Shown: in pieces, positions 33,780 through 42,856 of the stretch | How positions within the stretch are numbered: position 1 is the first letter of the stretch | How the letters are laid out: each line of letters begins with the position of its first letter | NCBI RefSeq assembly: GCF_004116725.1 | Contig: NZ_PDKG01000002.1 | Coordinates: 248,001-312,000 of the forward strand | Reading direction: 5' to 3' | Length of the DNA stretch: 64,000 nt | From: Arcobacter sp. CECT 8986 | Lineage (GTDB): Bacteria; Campylobacterota; Campylobacteria; Campylobacterales; Arcobacteraceae | Made by a program: the position numbers and the translations under genes | Notes under the pieces: model-generated | Told to the model about the DNA's origin: nothing | Seen by the model: only the letters and a program-made list of their open reading frames with translations | Databases searched by the model: none

Positions 33780-35412
33780 TTTTGACTATAACTCAAATAA
33801 CAATGCCCTTATATACTTTTTACAAAATATTGTTAGTAAAACAAAATTAGAAAATAAGATTGTAAGACAAAAAGATATTGTTTTATATGTTGAAGGTAAT
33901 GAAGAGGAATTAATCTCTTTTTCTGATGAACTTGCTGCTACTCTTCCAATGTCAATTTTTCTAAAAAATAATACAGCAGAAGTTGTTCCAGAAATTCCAC
34001 AAGTAGATAGTATAAAAGTAGATAAAAACAAAGAGTTTGCTTTTTGTGCTTCATGCTTAAAACAAATAGAAGATAGTAGTAATGAAGATTTTTATAATCC
34101 TTTTATCTCTTGTTCTATTTGTGGTACAACTTGTGATGTAAAAAAACTGATTTTATTAGAAGGTAATGAAGAGATATCATATAACTCAAATAAAGAGTTA
34201 TTTGAAAAATTAGCCTCTTTAATAAATGAAGATAAAAAAGTAAAAATAAAGACTAATTCTGGTGAGTTTGTTTTTAAAAAATTATCAAAAACAGACAAAG
34301 AAGTAAATCTATTATCGACAAATTTAGTAAATATTTCAAAAGTTTTAGTTGCAAATAAAAAAGAGATTGTAGCTTTAGCAAGCGTTGAAAAACCATCACT
34401 TGATTTAAGAGTAAACGAAGTATTTAAAATGACAGATACTTTAAATCAAGAGTATGTAAACGTAAGATATGTAGATGATTTGATTTTATATCTATTATCT
34501 AAAGAGTTAGAAAATTATAGTATTGATTTTTTAATTTATAGTAAAGATGAAGATTTTGATTATGAATTAACTTATGAAGGTGATACTAAAAATTTAGATA
34601 TTATGAAAATTAAAATAGTAGAAGATAATACTATTATTTTAAATTCTAATTCATATGATAAATCACTAAATACTATTTATTCAAAATTTGATGATAAATC
34701 AAAAGCACATTTTATGGTACTTTTACAAGAGTATAATTTCTATAATAAAAGTGTTTTAAACTTCTATTCTTCGACAAAACATAATGATAATATTTGTTTA
34801 TATTCAAAAGATATAGAAGGCTTTTTAGATATTGTTAATTATAAATTACCAAAATCAATAAAAGAGATTTTTGATACTTTACAAAAAGATGAAACATCAA
34901 GCAGACTTCTAAATAACTATAAAGAAAAATATCCTGAGATTTATGAAAATGCATTAAATTGTGATATTTCTATGTTAAAAGATAAAAATATCTATTCATT
35001 ATGGAAAATTGTTGCAGTTGTTTTAGGTTTTAGCTCAAAAATTGAAGAAGAAAATATAGTTTTAAATAAAGCAATTGAGTGCCTTTTAGAAAAAGGTCCT
35101 AGAATTGATTATAAACTAAAAGATTCTGAAAAGATGTTTAATAAAGAGTTTTTATTACATAAATTATTTCAATCAGGAATGAGTTTTAAACTTGCTGGTG
35201 TTGATGATAATACTTTATGTTTAGGTTATATTGAGAGTTTTGCACACTATATTGCAAAATTAGTAGATGATGTACACTCTGAAGTACCACTTGATGGTGT
35301 AAGTTTAACAGGTGATATATTCACATATGACTTAATTTCAAAACTAGTACATAAAAGTATTACAAAAAACTTTAAAATATACTATAATAAGGACTTCGTA
35401 ATACAAAAATAA
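33763..35412 (+). CDS. hydE: HydE, HypF-related accessory protein, second copy (zinc finger kept)
   Basis: 549 residues. A four-cysteine finger C95-x2-C98-x18-C117-x2-C120 has exactly the spacing of the first HypF finger in the adjacent hypF (C108-x2-C111-x18-C130-x2-C133). Following it, FEKLASLINEDKKVKIKTNSG parallels HypF IDKLASLINNGEIVAIKGIGG, and near the C terminus LDGVSLTGDIFTYDLISKLV parallels HypF LDVVLSGGVFQNKTLLEKVI. The N-terminal 90 residues would then correspond to the acylphosphatase domain, without its GxVQGVGFR motif. So HydE appears derived from HypF by loss of catalytic motifs. It probably helps Fe(CN)2CO assembly or HydB folding; this is inferred. It overlaps hydD2 and sits 9 nt before hypF. 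Confidence 0.78.
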   Translation: MILKFSFDYNSNNNALIYFLQNIVSKTKLENKIVRQKDIVLYVEGNEEELISFSDELAATLPMSIFLKNNTAEVVPEIPQVDSIKVDKNKEFAFCASCLKQIEDSSNEDFYNPFISCSICGTTCDVKKLILLEGNEEISYNSNKELFEKLASLINEDKKVKIKTNSGEFVFKKLSKTDKEVNLLSTNLVNISKVLVANKKEIVALASVEKPSLDLRVNEVFKMTDTLNQEYVNVRYVDDLILYLLSKELENYSIDFLIYSKDEDFDYELTYEGDTKNLDIMKIKIVEDNTIILNSNSYDKSLNTIYSKFDDKSKAHFMVLLQEYNFYNKSVLNFYSSTKHNDNICLYSKDIEGFLDIVNYKLPKSIKEIFDTLQKDETSSRLLNNYKEKYPEIYENALNCDISMLKDKNIYSLWKIVAVVLGFSSKIEEENIVLNKAIECLLEKGPRIDYKLKDSEKMFNKEFLLHKLFQSGMSFKLAGVDDNTLCLGYIESFAHYIAKLVDDVHSEVPLDGVSLTGDIFTYDLISKLVHKSITKNFKIYYNKDFVIQK

Positions 35413-35421
35413 GAAGTTTTG

Positions 35422-37659
35422 ATGGTAATTGGAAAGTTAGTAAAAGTTAAAGGTATAGTTCAAGGAGTAGGATTTAGACCTTATGTATTTAACCTATGTG
35501 ATAATTATAAATTAAGAGGTTGGGTTAATAATGATGATGAAGGTGTAAATATTGTCTTAGAAGGTGACGAAGTTACTATAAATGAGTTTATAAAAGAGCT
35601 CGAAGAGTTTCCTCCTCCTTTAGCTAAAATTGATTCAGTTGAAATATTTTCAAAAGAGCTTGAATATTTTCAAGATTTTAAAATATTAGAAAGTGAAAAT
35701 CACTCAAATAAATCTACAATAATTTCTCCAGATATTGCAATTTGTCAAGATTGTATAGATGATATAAATGATGAAAATAATTTTAGACATAATTATGCAT
35801 TAACAAATTGTACAAATTGTGGGCCAAGATACTCAATTATTAAAACAGTTCCATATGACAGAGTAAATACTTCAATGTCAAATTTTGAATTATGCAGTAG
35901 TTGCTATGAAGAGTACATAAATCCTAAAAATAGAAGATATCACGCGCAACCTGTATGTTGTGAAAAATGTGGGCCTAAAATAGAGCTATATAATAATTTT
36001 AATAAAAAATTATGTGATGGTGTTAGTGCAATTGATAAATTAGCCTCTTTGATAAACAATGGAGAAATAGTAGCAATAAAAGGAATAGGTGGATTTCATT
36101 TAGTTTGTGATGCAACTATTGATGATGCTGTTAATAATTTAAGAAAAAGAAAAAACAGACCTACTAAACCTTATGCAGTTATGTTTAAAGATATAAATCA
36201 AATAAATGAAGTTGCTACTTTAACACAAAAAGAAGAAGAAATAATCTCTTCAAAAGAGAAACCAATTACTTTAGTTAAGAAAAAACAACAATCAAAACTT
36301 AGCTCTTTTGTTGCTCCAAATACTGATAGATTAGGTTGTTTTTTACCTTATACTCCACTACATATTCTTCTATTTAAAAAATTAAATAATCCAATTATTG
36401 CAACAAGTGCAAATTTAAAAGATGAGCCAATTATTAGACATAAAGATGAGTTAATTGTAAAACTTGGTGATGTGGCAGATTTTGTATTAGATTTTAATAG
36501 AGAGATTATAAATGCTGTTGATGATAGTGTTGTTCAAGTGGTAAATGATGATATTTTTAAATTTAGAAATGCAAGGGGTTATTCACCAAGCGTTATAAAA
36601 CTAAAAAATAAGCAAAGTAAAAAAATATTAGCACTTGGCGCAAATCAAAAATCAACTATAAGTATTGCATTTGGTGATAATATAATAGTATCACCTCATA
36701 TTGGAGATTTAAACTCTATTGATTCAATTGAGTATTTTATGAGAACTGTAAAAACTTTCAAAAGGTTTTATGATTTTGAAGCAGATATTATTGTATGTGA
36801 TAAGCATCCCTCATATGAAAGTACAAAATGGGCAAATCAATTAAAAAATAAGCAAGTTGTAAAAATCCAACACCATTATGCACATATCTTAAGCGCAATG
36901 GCAGAGTATAAATTAGAAAGAGATGTTTTAGGTATTTCATTTGATGGAACAGGTTATGGCGATGATGGTAATATTTGGGGTGGAGAAGTTTTTGTAGCTT
37001 CAAAAAAAGAGTATAAAAGAGTAAAACATTTTAAATATTTTAAACTTCTTGGTGGAGAAAAAGCTGTAAAAGAGCCAAAAAGAGTAGCATTATCTTTGCT
37101 TTTTGATACTTTTACTTTAGAAGAGTTAGAACAAAAACATTTATCAACTTTAAATCAATTTTCACTTCAAGAATTAAAAATGCTAAATACAATGTGGGAA
37201 AAAGGATTAAATGCACCACAAACAAGTTCAGTTGGAAGAATTTTTGATGCTATTGCTTCATTAGCTAATATTTTACATATTCAAACTTATGAGGGTGAAA
37301 CTGGATTATTAATTGAGCAATATTATAGTGAAAATATAACACAAATATTTGATTATGTTATTGATGATTATATTATTGATATTAGACCAATGATAAAAGC
37401 AATTGTAGAAGATGAGTATGACAAAAAAACAATTTGTTCAAAATTTATAAATACAATGGCAAAAATAATTATGGATATTTCAGATGAATATGATGATTTA
37501 GATGTTGTTTTATCTGGTGGGGTATTTCAAAACAAAACATTATTAGAAAAAGTAATAAAAAATTTAAAACAAAAGAATAAGGAAGTTTTTTATTCAAAAA
37601 TAGTTCCTGTTAATGATGGTGGAATTTCTGTTGGACAAATTTACTCTCAAGTAGAATAA
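35422..37659 (+). CDS. hypF: Carbamoyltransferase HypF
   Basis: 745 residues from ATG 35422 (a TTG one codon earlier is also in frame). Domains in order: acylphosphatase with KGIVQGVGFRPYVFNLC; two zinc fingers (C108/C111/C130/C133 and C158/C161/C180/C183, each Cx2Cx18Cx2C); YrdC-like domain with AIKGIGGFHLVCDA and KRKNRPTKPYAVM; Kae1-like C-terminal domain with HHYAHILSAMAEY, GISFDGTGYGDDGNIWGGE and VLSGGVFQN. HypF makes carbamoyl-adenylate from carbamoyl phosphate and loads it on HypE, where it becomes the cyanide ligand. It is at the end of the second hyd operon, away from the other hyp genes. Confidence 0.95.
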   Translation: MVIGKLVKVKGIVQGVGFRPYVFNLCDNYKLRGWVNNDDEGVNIVLEGDEVTINEFIKELEEFPPPLAKIDSVEIFSKELEYFQDFKILESENHSNKSTIISPDIAICQDCIDDINDENNFRHNYALTNCTNCGPRYSIIKTVPYDRVNTSMSNFELCSSCYEEYINPKNRRYHAQPVCCEKCGPKIELYNNFNKKLCDGVSAIDKLASLINNGEIVAIKGIGGFHLVCDATIDDAVNNLRKRKNRPTKPYAVMFKDINQINEVATLTQKEEEIISSKEKPITLVKKKQQSKLSSFVAPNTDRLGCFLPYTPLHILLFKKLNNPIIATSANLKDEPIIRHKDELIVKLGDVADFVLDFNREIINAVDDSVVQVVNDDIFKFRNARGYSPSVIKLKNKQSKKILALGANQKSTISIAFGDNIIVSPHIGDLNSIDSIEYFMRTVKTFKRFYDFEADIIVCDKHPSYESTKWANQLKNKQVVKIQHHYAHILSAMAEYKLERDVLGISFDGTGYGDDGNIWGGEVFVASKKEYKRVKHFKYFKLLGGEKAVKEPKRVALSLLFDTFTLEELEQKHLSTLNQFSLQELKMLNTMWEKGLNAPQTSSVGRIFDAIASLANILHIQTYEGETGLLIEQYYSENITQIFDYVIDDYIIDIRPMIKAIVEDEYDKKTICSKFINTMAKIIMDISDEYDDLDVVLSGGVFQNKTLLEKVIKNLKQKNKEVFYSKIVPVNDGGISVGQIYSQVE

Positions 37660-37761
37660 AATAGTTTAAAAATAACATAAAAAATTCTTATAAATTACAC
37701 TAAAATTGTTTTTAACTTAGTATTAGATAAAATAGGTCCTTAATTTCTCATAAGGTTGGCT

Positions 37762-39108
37762 ATGAAGACAGCAAAGTTCAGTAGATTAGGTTTTATTTTA
37801 GCGGCAGTTGGGTCTGCAGTTGGTTTAGGAAATATTTGGAAATTTCCTTATGTAACAGGTGAATACGGTGGTGGTGCATTTGTTCTTGTTTATTTAGTTA
37901 CAGCATTATTTGTAGGTATATTTGTTCTTATTGCTGAGTTATTAATTGGTAAATTAGGTCAAAGTGATGCAGTTTCTATGTTTGAAAATCTTGCAACAAA
38001 GCATAAAAAAGCTTGGAAATGGGCAGGTTTTGTAATAATTGTTCCTCTAATTATTCTTTCATATTATTCAGTAGTAATTGGCTGGATTTTTCATTATATT
38101 GTGATGTCTTTTGAAAAGTTACCAACAACAGTAAAAGAATCTACAGATAATTTTATGAGTTTATTGACTTCTGATTATCAAACACAACTCTTTTATCATA
38201 CAATAGTTTTTGTATTAGTTACAGCAATTATTTTAAAAGGTATTAAAAATGGAATTGAAAAAATAAATAAAATTTTAATGCCATTATTAGGTATTTTATT
38301 AGCAGTTTTATTTGTTTATTCTATTAATGTAGATGCATTTGTAGATGCAGCACATTTTATGTTTGATCCAGATTTTTCAAAACTTAGTTCAACAGCAGTA
38401 GTTGTAGCTATTGGACAAGCATTTTATACATTATCTTTAGGTATGGGTATTATTATTACATATGCTGCTTCTTTACCAAAACAATCAAATATTGTAAGGT
38501 CATCTTTAATTATTGCAATAATTGATACTATTGTTGCAATTGTAGCAGGACTTATTATTTTTACACTATTATTTGATAAAGGTGCGCAGTCAACAAAAGG
38601 TGCAGGGCTAGTATTTATCTCTTTACCATCAGTATTTTATGAGTTTGGTGGAGCTGGACAATTCTTAGCTTTATTATTCTTTATTGCTATTGCATTTGCA
38701 GGGATTACATCTGCAATTTCGATGATGGAACCAGCAGTATTATATCTAATTCAAAGATTTAATATGACAAGAACAAAAGCTGCAATTATTTGTAGTATTT
38801 TCTTCTATCTTTTAGGAATAGTAACACTATTTTCAAATATTACTGATTATGCTCCTATTCTAAAAGTAGGTGATAAAAGTTTCTTTGATTGGGTAGATTT
38901 TGTGTGTTCAACAATATTAGTTCCATTTGGTGGAATATTAGTTGTTATTTTTGTTGGATATTATATGGATAAAGAAAAAATTAAACATGAGCTTATTCCT
39001 TTAATGGGAAAAACTTTCGTATCAATTTGGTTTTTTATGATTAGATATATTATTCCATTTGCACTTATGGCAGTAATCTTAAACGAGACAGGTCTTTTTA
39101 AATTCTAA
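37762..39108 (+). CDS. Sodium-dependent transporter, neurotransmitter:sodium symporter (NSS/SNF) family
   Basis: 448 residues from ATG 37762, six bases after TAAGG; an in-frame TTG at 37756 is less likely. The opening segment SRLGFILAAVGSAVGLGNIWKFPYV is the family hallmark (LeuT-like TM1 with its unwound substrate/Na+ site). Eleven or so membrane segments follow. Bacterial members import amino acids with Na+; the substrate cannot be read. It lies after hypF with its own ~100 bp upstream region and is closed by a bidirectional terminator. Confidence 0.92.
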   Translation: MKTAKFSRLGFILAAVGSAVGLGNIWKFPYVTGEYGGGAFVLVYLVTALFVGIFVLIAELLIGKLGQSDAVSMFENLATKHKKAWKWAGFVIIVPLIILSYYSVVIGWIFHYIVMSFEKLPTTVKESTDNFMSLLTSDYQTQLFYHTIVFVLVTAIILKGIKNGIEKINKILMPLLGILLAVLFVYSINVDAFVDAAHFMFDPDFSKLSSTAVVVAIGQAFYTLSLGMGIIITYAASLPKQSNIVRSSLIIAIIDTIVAIVAGLIIFTLLFDKGAQSTKGAGLVFISLPSVFYEFGGAGQFLALLFFIAIAFAGITSAISMMEPAVLYLIQRFNMTRTKAAIICSIFFYLLGIVTLFSNITDYAPILKVGDKSFFDWVDFVCSTILVPFGGILVVIFVGYYMDKEKIKHELIPLMGKTFVSIWFFMIRYIIPFALMAVILNETGLFKF

Positions 39109-39129
39109 GAGTTTTAACTCTTAGAATTT
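39100..39129. terminator. Bidirectional terminator between NSS transporter and DUF3817 gene
   Basis: Long inverted repeat AAATTCTAAGAGTT (39100-39113) / AACTCTTAGAATTT (39116-39129), 14 bp, overlapping the transporter stop and the convergent gene's end. Confidence 0.75.
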
Positions 39130-39421
39130 ATTTTCTTACTTTTTTTTCAACTAATTTAACTCTTTTTTCTATTAAAAATGCTCCAAATGGAATTAAAGAT
39201 AAAACAAAAAGTTGAAAAGCAAATCCTTTATCCCAATTTAATTTTTTTAGTACAGAAAACAAAGCTATTGCAAATATTATAAATAAAACTCCATGTGTCA
39301 TTCCTACAACTTTTACTACATACGGATTTCCCAATATATACTTTATTGGCATTGCAATAAAAAGAAGAACTAAATAAGAAACTCCCTCAATTGCAGAAAT
39401 AAATCTAAAACTATTTAACAT
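39128..39421 (-). CDS. DUF3817 small integral membrane protein
   Basis: 97 residues with three membrane segments. The sequence FRFISAIEGVSYLVLLFIAMPIKY, then VVGMTHGVLFIIFAIAL and QLFVLSLIPFGAFLIEKR, matches DUF3817 (YdzA-like), including the conserved EG and HG residues. Function is unknown in the family. AAGGAATGAG precedes the ATG. It is alone on the minus strand, convergent to the symporter and divergent from the chemoreceptor. Confidence 0.8.
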   Translation of the reverse strand: MLNSFRFISAIEGVSYLVLLFIAMPIKYILGNPYVVKVVGMTHGVLFIIFAIALFSVLKKLNWDKGFAFQLFVLSLIPFGAFLIEKRVKLVEKKVRK

Positions 39422-39639
39422 CTCATTCCTTTTTATTATAATTTTGGTTAATAATTTTTTACTTTTTTAATATAAGTAGACATAATAATTATTTTATCTC
39501 TAAAAAAAATAAAACTATAAGTGCTATTTTAATGCTACGAACTATCGATATAATTAAAGTTTTATTTAGATAAAATATTTAATTTTATTTTAAGTTTAGT
39601 GACAAAATAAAATTATAATATTAAAAAATAGACACTCAT

Positions 39640-39651
39640 TATGTCGACATA
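39640..39651. promoter_or_regulatory. 12-bp palindrome upstream of the chemoreceptor gene
   Basis: TATGTCGACATA is a perfect palindrome 48 bp before the ATG, striking because of its GC-richer core in an AT-rich 278-bp gap (39422-39699). It could be an operator; no regulator is recognised and nothing else stands out in the gap. Confidence 0.35.
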
Positions 39652-39699
39652 TAGTCCTAATATGGTTAAAATTAAAACACACGAGGAAAAGGAGCGCGG

Positions 39700-42087
39700 A
39701 TGCAGTTTTTTAAAAATATGAATATTAGAGCAAAAATTTTAGCAATAGTAATTACAACTGTAATATTGATTTCAGTTATTATTGCACTTAAATCAATTTA
39801 TTCAATTAATCAACTGACACAAAAGAATATTGAGGGCTATCAAGAAAAAGCTTATATTCAAAAAGAGAACGAGTTAAAAAGTTATGTCTCTATGGCATTA
39901 AAAACAGTAAAGAGTTTTTACAATATGACTTCACCACAAAAAGTTAAGTCTTTAGTTGAAAAAGATTTAAAATCAAATACAGATTTTCTATTTTCAATAA
40001 TCCAAAAAGAGTATGCAAAATACAATGGTGTGATAAGTCAAAGCGAATTAAAAAATAGAATTAAACAGACTATATTAAATGCAAGATTTGAAGATAATGG
40101 CTATTTCTTCGTAACTGATTTTGATAATAATATGGTTCTTCATCCAATTGATAAAAGTTTAGTTGGTAGAAACTTTACAACAGTTAAAGATAAAAATGGA
40201 GTAGATTTTATCAATAAAATTACAAAACCTATTAAAGCAGGGGAGAGTGAAGGTTTTGTAAATTATGTATGGCAAAAACCAGGTACTAAAGATATTGAAC
40301 AAAAGATATCTTATGGTAGATTATTTAAGCCTTTTAATTGGGTAATTATTAGTGGAAAATATTTAGATAGTTTAGATAAACAGATGCAACAAGAGGCTCT
40401 TGCAACTTTATCAAATATGAGATTTGGAAATAATGGTTATTTTTGGGTAAATGATACAAATTATAAACTTATTATGAATCCAAATAATAAAAAGAATATT
40501 GGTAAAAATCTAAAAGAGAATGAAGATTCAAATGGTAAAAAATATTTCCAAGAGTTTGTAAATATTTCTAAAACAAAAGGCGAAGGTTTAGTAAAATATT
40601 ATAAGAACAAACCAGGACAAAAAGTTGCAAAAGAGAAATTCTCTTATGTTATGTATTTTGAGCCTTGGGATTGGGTAATAGGAACTGGTACGTATATTGA
40701 AGATATTGAAAAAAATATTGAGACAATGGCAGCTCACTCAGAAAGTGAGATTAGTAATGTTATTACTCAAATTATAATAATCTCAGTAGTTTCAGTAGTT
40801 TTAATTTTATTAATTATTACATTTTTATCAAATAAAATTTTAGTTGAACCAATTGAGGATTTAAAATCTGGATTATTAGAATTCTTTAAATTTATAAATC
40901 ATGAATCAAATGATGTAAAAACATTAAAAGTATTTTTTAATGATGAAATAGGTCAAATGTCAAAAATGATAAATGAGAATATAAAAAATAGTAAAAGAAT
41001 TTTAGAAGAAGACAAAGCTGTAATAACTGAAGTTTCAGATTTAGTAAATCATATTAGTTCAGGTGAACTTTCAGGAAGAATACAAAGCAGTAGTTCAAAT
41101 CCTTCTATTACACAGTTAATTGGAGTATTTAACAGTATGATGGAACATCTTCAAGCTATTGTAAATCATTCATTAGGCGTACTTAAAAAATACCAACAAA
41201 ATGATTTTAGAGTTGAAACAACTATGAGATGTACAGGTGAGATTTGTGACTTGATGAATGGTATAAATGATTTAGGACACACAATTAGTGATATGTTAGT
41301 AGAAAATAAAAGAAATGGATTAACACTTAATAATTCAGCAAAAATATTATCTGCAAATGTTGATAGTTTAAATAACTCATCTCAAGAATCTGCTTCAAGT
41401 TTAGAAGAAACAGCAGCTGCATTGGAGCAAATTACAGGTAACATTAGAGAAAATGTAGAACATGTAAAAACTATGAGTTTATATGCAAATGAGTTAAATG
41501 AGTCTTCAAAACAAGGAAATGATTTAGCAACAAAAACTTCAGCTTCTATGGATGATATAGATAATCAAGTTACAGCTATTAATGAAGCAATTACAGTAAT
41601 TGACCAAATTGCATTCCAAACAAATATTCTTTCACTAAATGCAGCTGTTGAAGCAGCAACAGCAGGTGAAGCTGGAAAAGGTTTTGCCGTAGTTGCAGCA
41701 GAAGTTAGAAATCTTGCAAGTAGAAGTGCAGATGCAGCAAGAGAGATTAAAGATTTAGTTGAGCATGCTACTGTTAAAGCAAATGAAGGTAAAGCAATAG
41801 CTGATGATATGATAAAAGGTTATCATTCATTAAATGAAAATATAAATAAAACAATCACATTGATTGAAGATGTAACTGTTGCAAGTAAAGAACAACAAGT
41901 TGGAATTGAGCAAATCAATGATGCTATTAATGAATTAGACCAACAAACACAACAAAATGCAAATGTAGCAATGAGAACAAAAGATGTTTCTGTTCAAACT
42001 GCACAAATTTCACAAAGAATAGTGGATAATGCAAATGATAAAGAGTTTGTAGGAAAAGATGAAGTTAAAGCAATAAATTTAGACTAA
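39700..42087 (+). CDS. Methyl-accepting chemotaxis protein with two Cache-type sensor modules
   Basis: 795 residues. A membrane segment (about 13-32) is followed by a periplasmic region (33-345) with two related modules: NGYFFVTDFDNNMVLHP...NWVIISGKYLD and NGYFWVNDTNYKLIMNP...DWVIGTGTYIE, each of the sCache_2 type that binds small organic acids. After the second membrane segment (about 350-375) come a HAMP-like region and a long coiled coil with the signalling tip IDQIAFQTNILSLNAAVEAATAGEAGKGFAVVAAEVRNLA (conserved hairpin that contacts CheA/CheW). The C terminus lacks a CheR-tethering pentapeptide. AAGGAG precedes the ATG. Its stop overlaps the convergent next gene by 4 nt. Ligand unknown. 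Confidence 0.93.
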   Translation: MQFFKNMNIRAKILAIVITTVILISVIIALKSIYSINQLTQKNIEGYQEKAYIQKENELKSYVSMALKTVKSFYNMTSPQKVKSLVEKDLKSNTDFLFSIIQKEYAKYNGVISQSELKNRIKQTILNARFEDNGYFFVTDFDNNMVLHPIDKSLVGRNFTTVKDKNGVDFINKITKPIKAGESEGFVNYVWQKPGTKDIEQKISYGRLFKPFNWVIISGKYLDSLDKQMQQEALATLSNMRFGNNGYFWVNDTNYKLIMNPNNKKNIGKNLKENEDSNGKKYFQEFVNISKTKGEGLVKYYKNKPGQKVAKEKFSYVMYFEPWDWVIGTGTYIEDIEKNIETMAAHSESEISNVITQIIIISVVSVVLILLIITFLSNKILVEPIEDLKSGLLEFFKFINHESNDVKTLKVFFNDEIGQMSKMINENIKNSKRILEEDKAVITEVSDLVNHISSGELSGRIQSSSSNPSITQLIGVFNSMMEHLQAIVNHSLGVLKKYQQNDFRVETTMRCTGEICDLMNGINDLGHTISDMLVENKRNGLTLNNSAKILSANVDSLNNSSQESASSLEETAAALEQITGNIRENVEHVKTMSLYANELNESSKQGNDLATKTSASMDDIDNQVTAINEAITVIDQIAFQTNILSLNAAVEAATAGEAGKGFAVVAAEVRNLASRSADAAREIKDLVEHATVKANEGKAIADDMIKGYHSLNENINKTITLIEDVTVASKEQQVGIEQINDAINELDQQTQQNANVAMRTKDVSVQTAQISQRIVDNANDKEFVGKDEVKAINLD

Positions 42088-42737
42088 GTAAAATAGGTAT
42101 CTTTTAAGAGTGCTTTGCAAATAGGCTTATTAAAGTTATATTTGAATTCGCACTCTTTTAAGTAAAAGAAAAAGTTATCTTTATCTATTCCTTTGTATTT
42201 ATCTAGCTGATTGCCTAAAAAAATCCAAAAATCTTTTAATGGTGTAGTATATGAGTTTTGAGATTGTAACTTATGCCATTTTAAATATCTTTCAAATTCA
42301 ATATCTCTATCTTGTAAAGGTGCAGTTGGTAGTGAGGGCATTAGAAGTGTATACACTCTTTTGTTATTATAAAATCCTATAAGATTTATAGCTTCATAAA
42401 TACTCTTTTTCTTCTTTTGTAACTGTTTTTTATTAAAATAATAAAACTCTTCATAAGAGGTATTGTCTTGTATTGAGTTATGATATAAATCTTCTAAATA
42501 ATTAGCAATAAGTTTTCTAAATACTTCATATCTATTTAGTACAGTTCTATAATTAACTTTTAGCTCTTTTGATAGATTTAATGCAGATTTATCTTCACAA
42601 AAACCATCTATGATTTTATAATCAGTTTCTAGTTTTTTTAATGAAAACTTTTTATTACAATCTTTACATTTTCTATAATTATCTTTTAAAATATATAATG
42701 TTTTACTATTACAAAATGGGCAAATATTTAAGTTCAT
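42084..42737 (-). CDS. Zinc-ribbon plus helix-turn-helix protein, transposase-like N terminus
   Basis: 217 residues from ATG 42737 (an upstream in-frame ATG at 42773 adds 12 unlikely residues). The N terminus is a zinc ribbon CPFCNSKTLYILK...RKCKDCNKKFSLK (CxxC...CxxC), followed by a helix-turn-helix-like ALNLSKELKVNYRTVLNRYE. That pairing is common in IS1595/IS1-type transposases. The rest (about 80-217) shows no obvious DDE triad and I saw no terminal inverted repeats, so it may be a stand-alone DNA-binding protein or a domesticated relic. It sits just upstream of and divergent from hypB; a role in hyp regulation is only a possibility. Confidence 0.55.
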   Translation of the reverse strand: MNLNICPFCNSKTLYILKDNYRKCKDCNKKFSLKKLETDYKIIDGFCEDKSALNLSKELKVNYRTVLNRYEVFRKLIANYLEDLYHNSIQDNTSYEEFYYFNKKQLQKKKKSIYEAINLIGFYNNKRVYTLLMPSLPTAPLQDRDIEFERYLKWHKLQSQNSYTTPLKDFWIFLGNQLDKYKGIDKDNFFFYLKECEFKYNFNKPICKALLKDTYFT

Positions 42738-42829
42738 AAATTTATTATATAATATTTTGTTCAAAAAGTACATAAGAGCAAAAAAAATCGCTAATTTGTT
42801 TAAGAAAATAATAGTAAACTAATAAAAAA

Positions 42830-42843
42830 TGAACATATATTCA
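42830..42843. promoter_or_regulatory. TGAAC-N4-ATTCA inverted repeat upstream of hypB
   Basis: TGAAC (42830-42834), ATAT, ATTCA (42839-42843), ending just before the ribosome binding site AAAGGA (42845-42850). It has the same TGAAY-N4-ATTCA geometry as the site before hydA2, but matches the FadR-like consensus at only about 10 of 16 positions, so it is a weak candidate for co-regulation. Confidence 0.35.
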
Positions 42844-42856
42844 GAAAGGATAACGA

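Noticed and set aside
42084-42737. Intact insertion sequence
   Set aside because: Only the zinc ribbon and HTH look transposase-like; no DDE triad, terminal inverted repeats or target duplication were seen.
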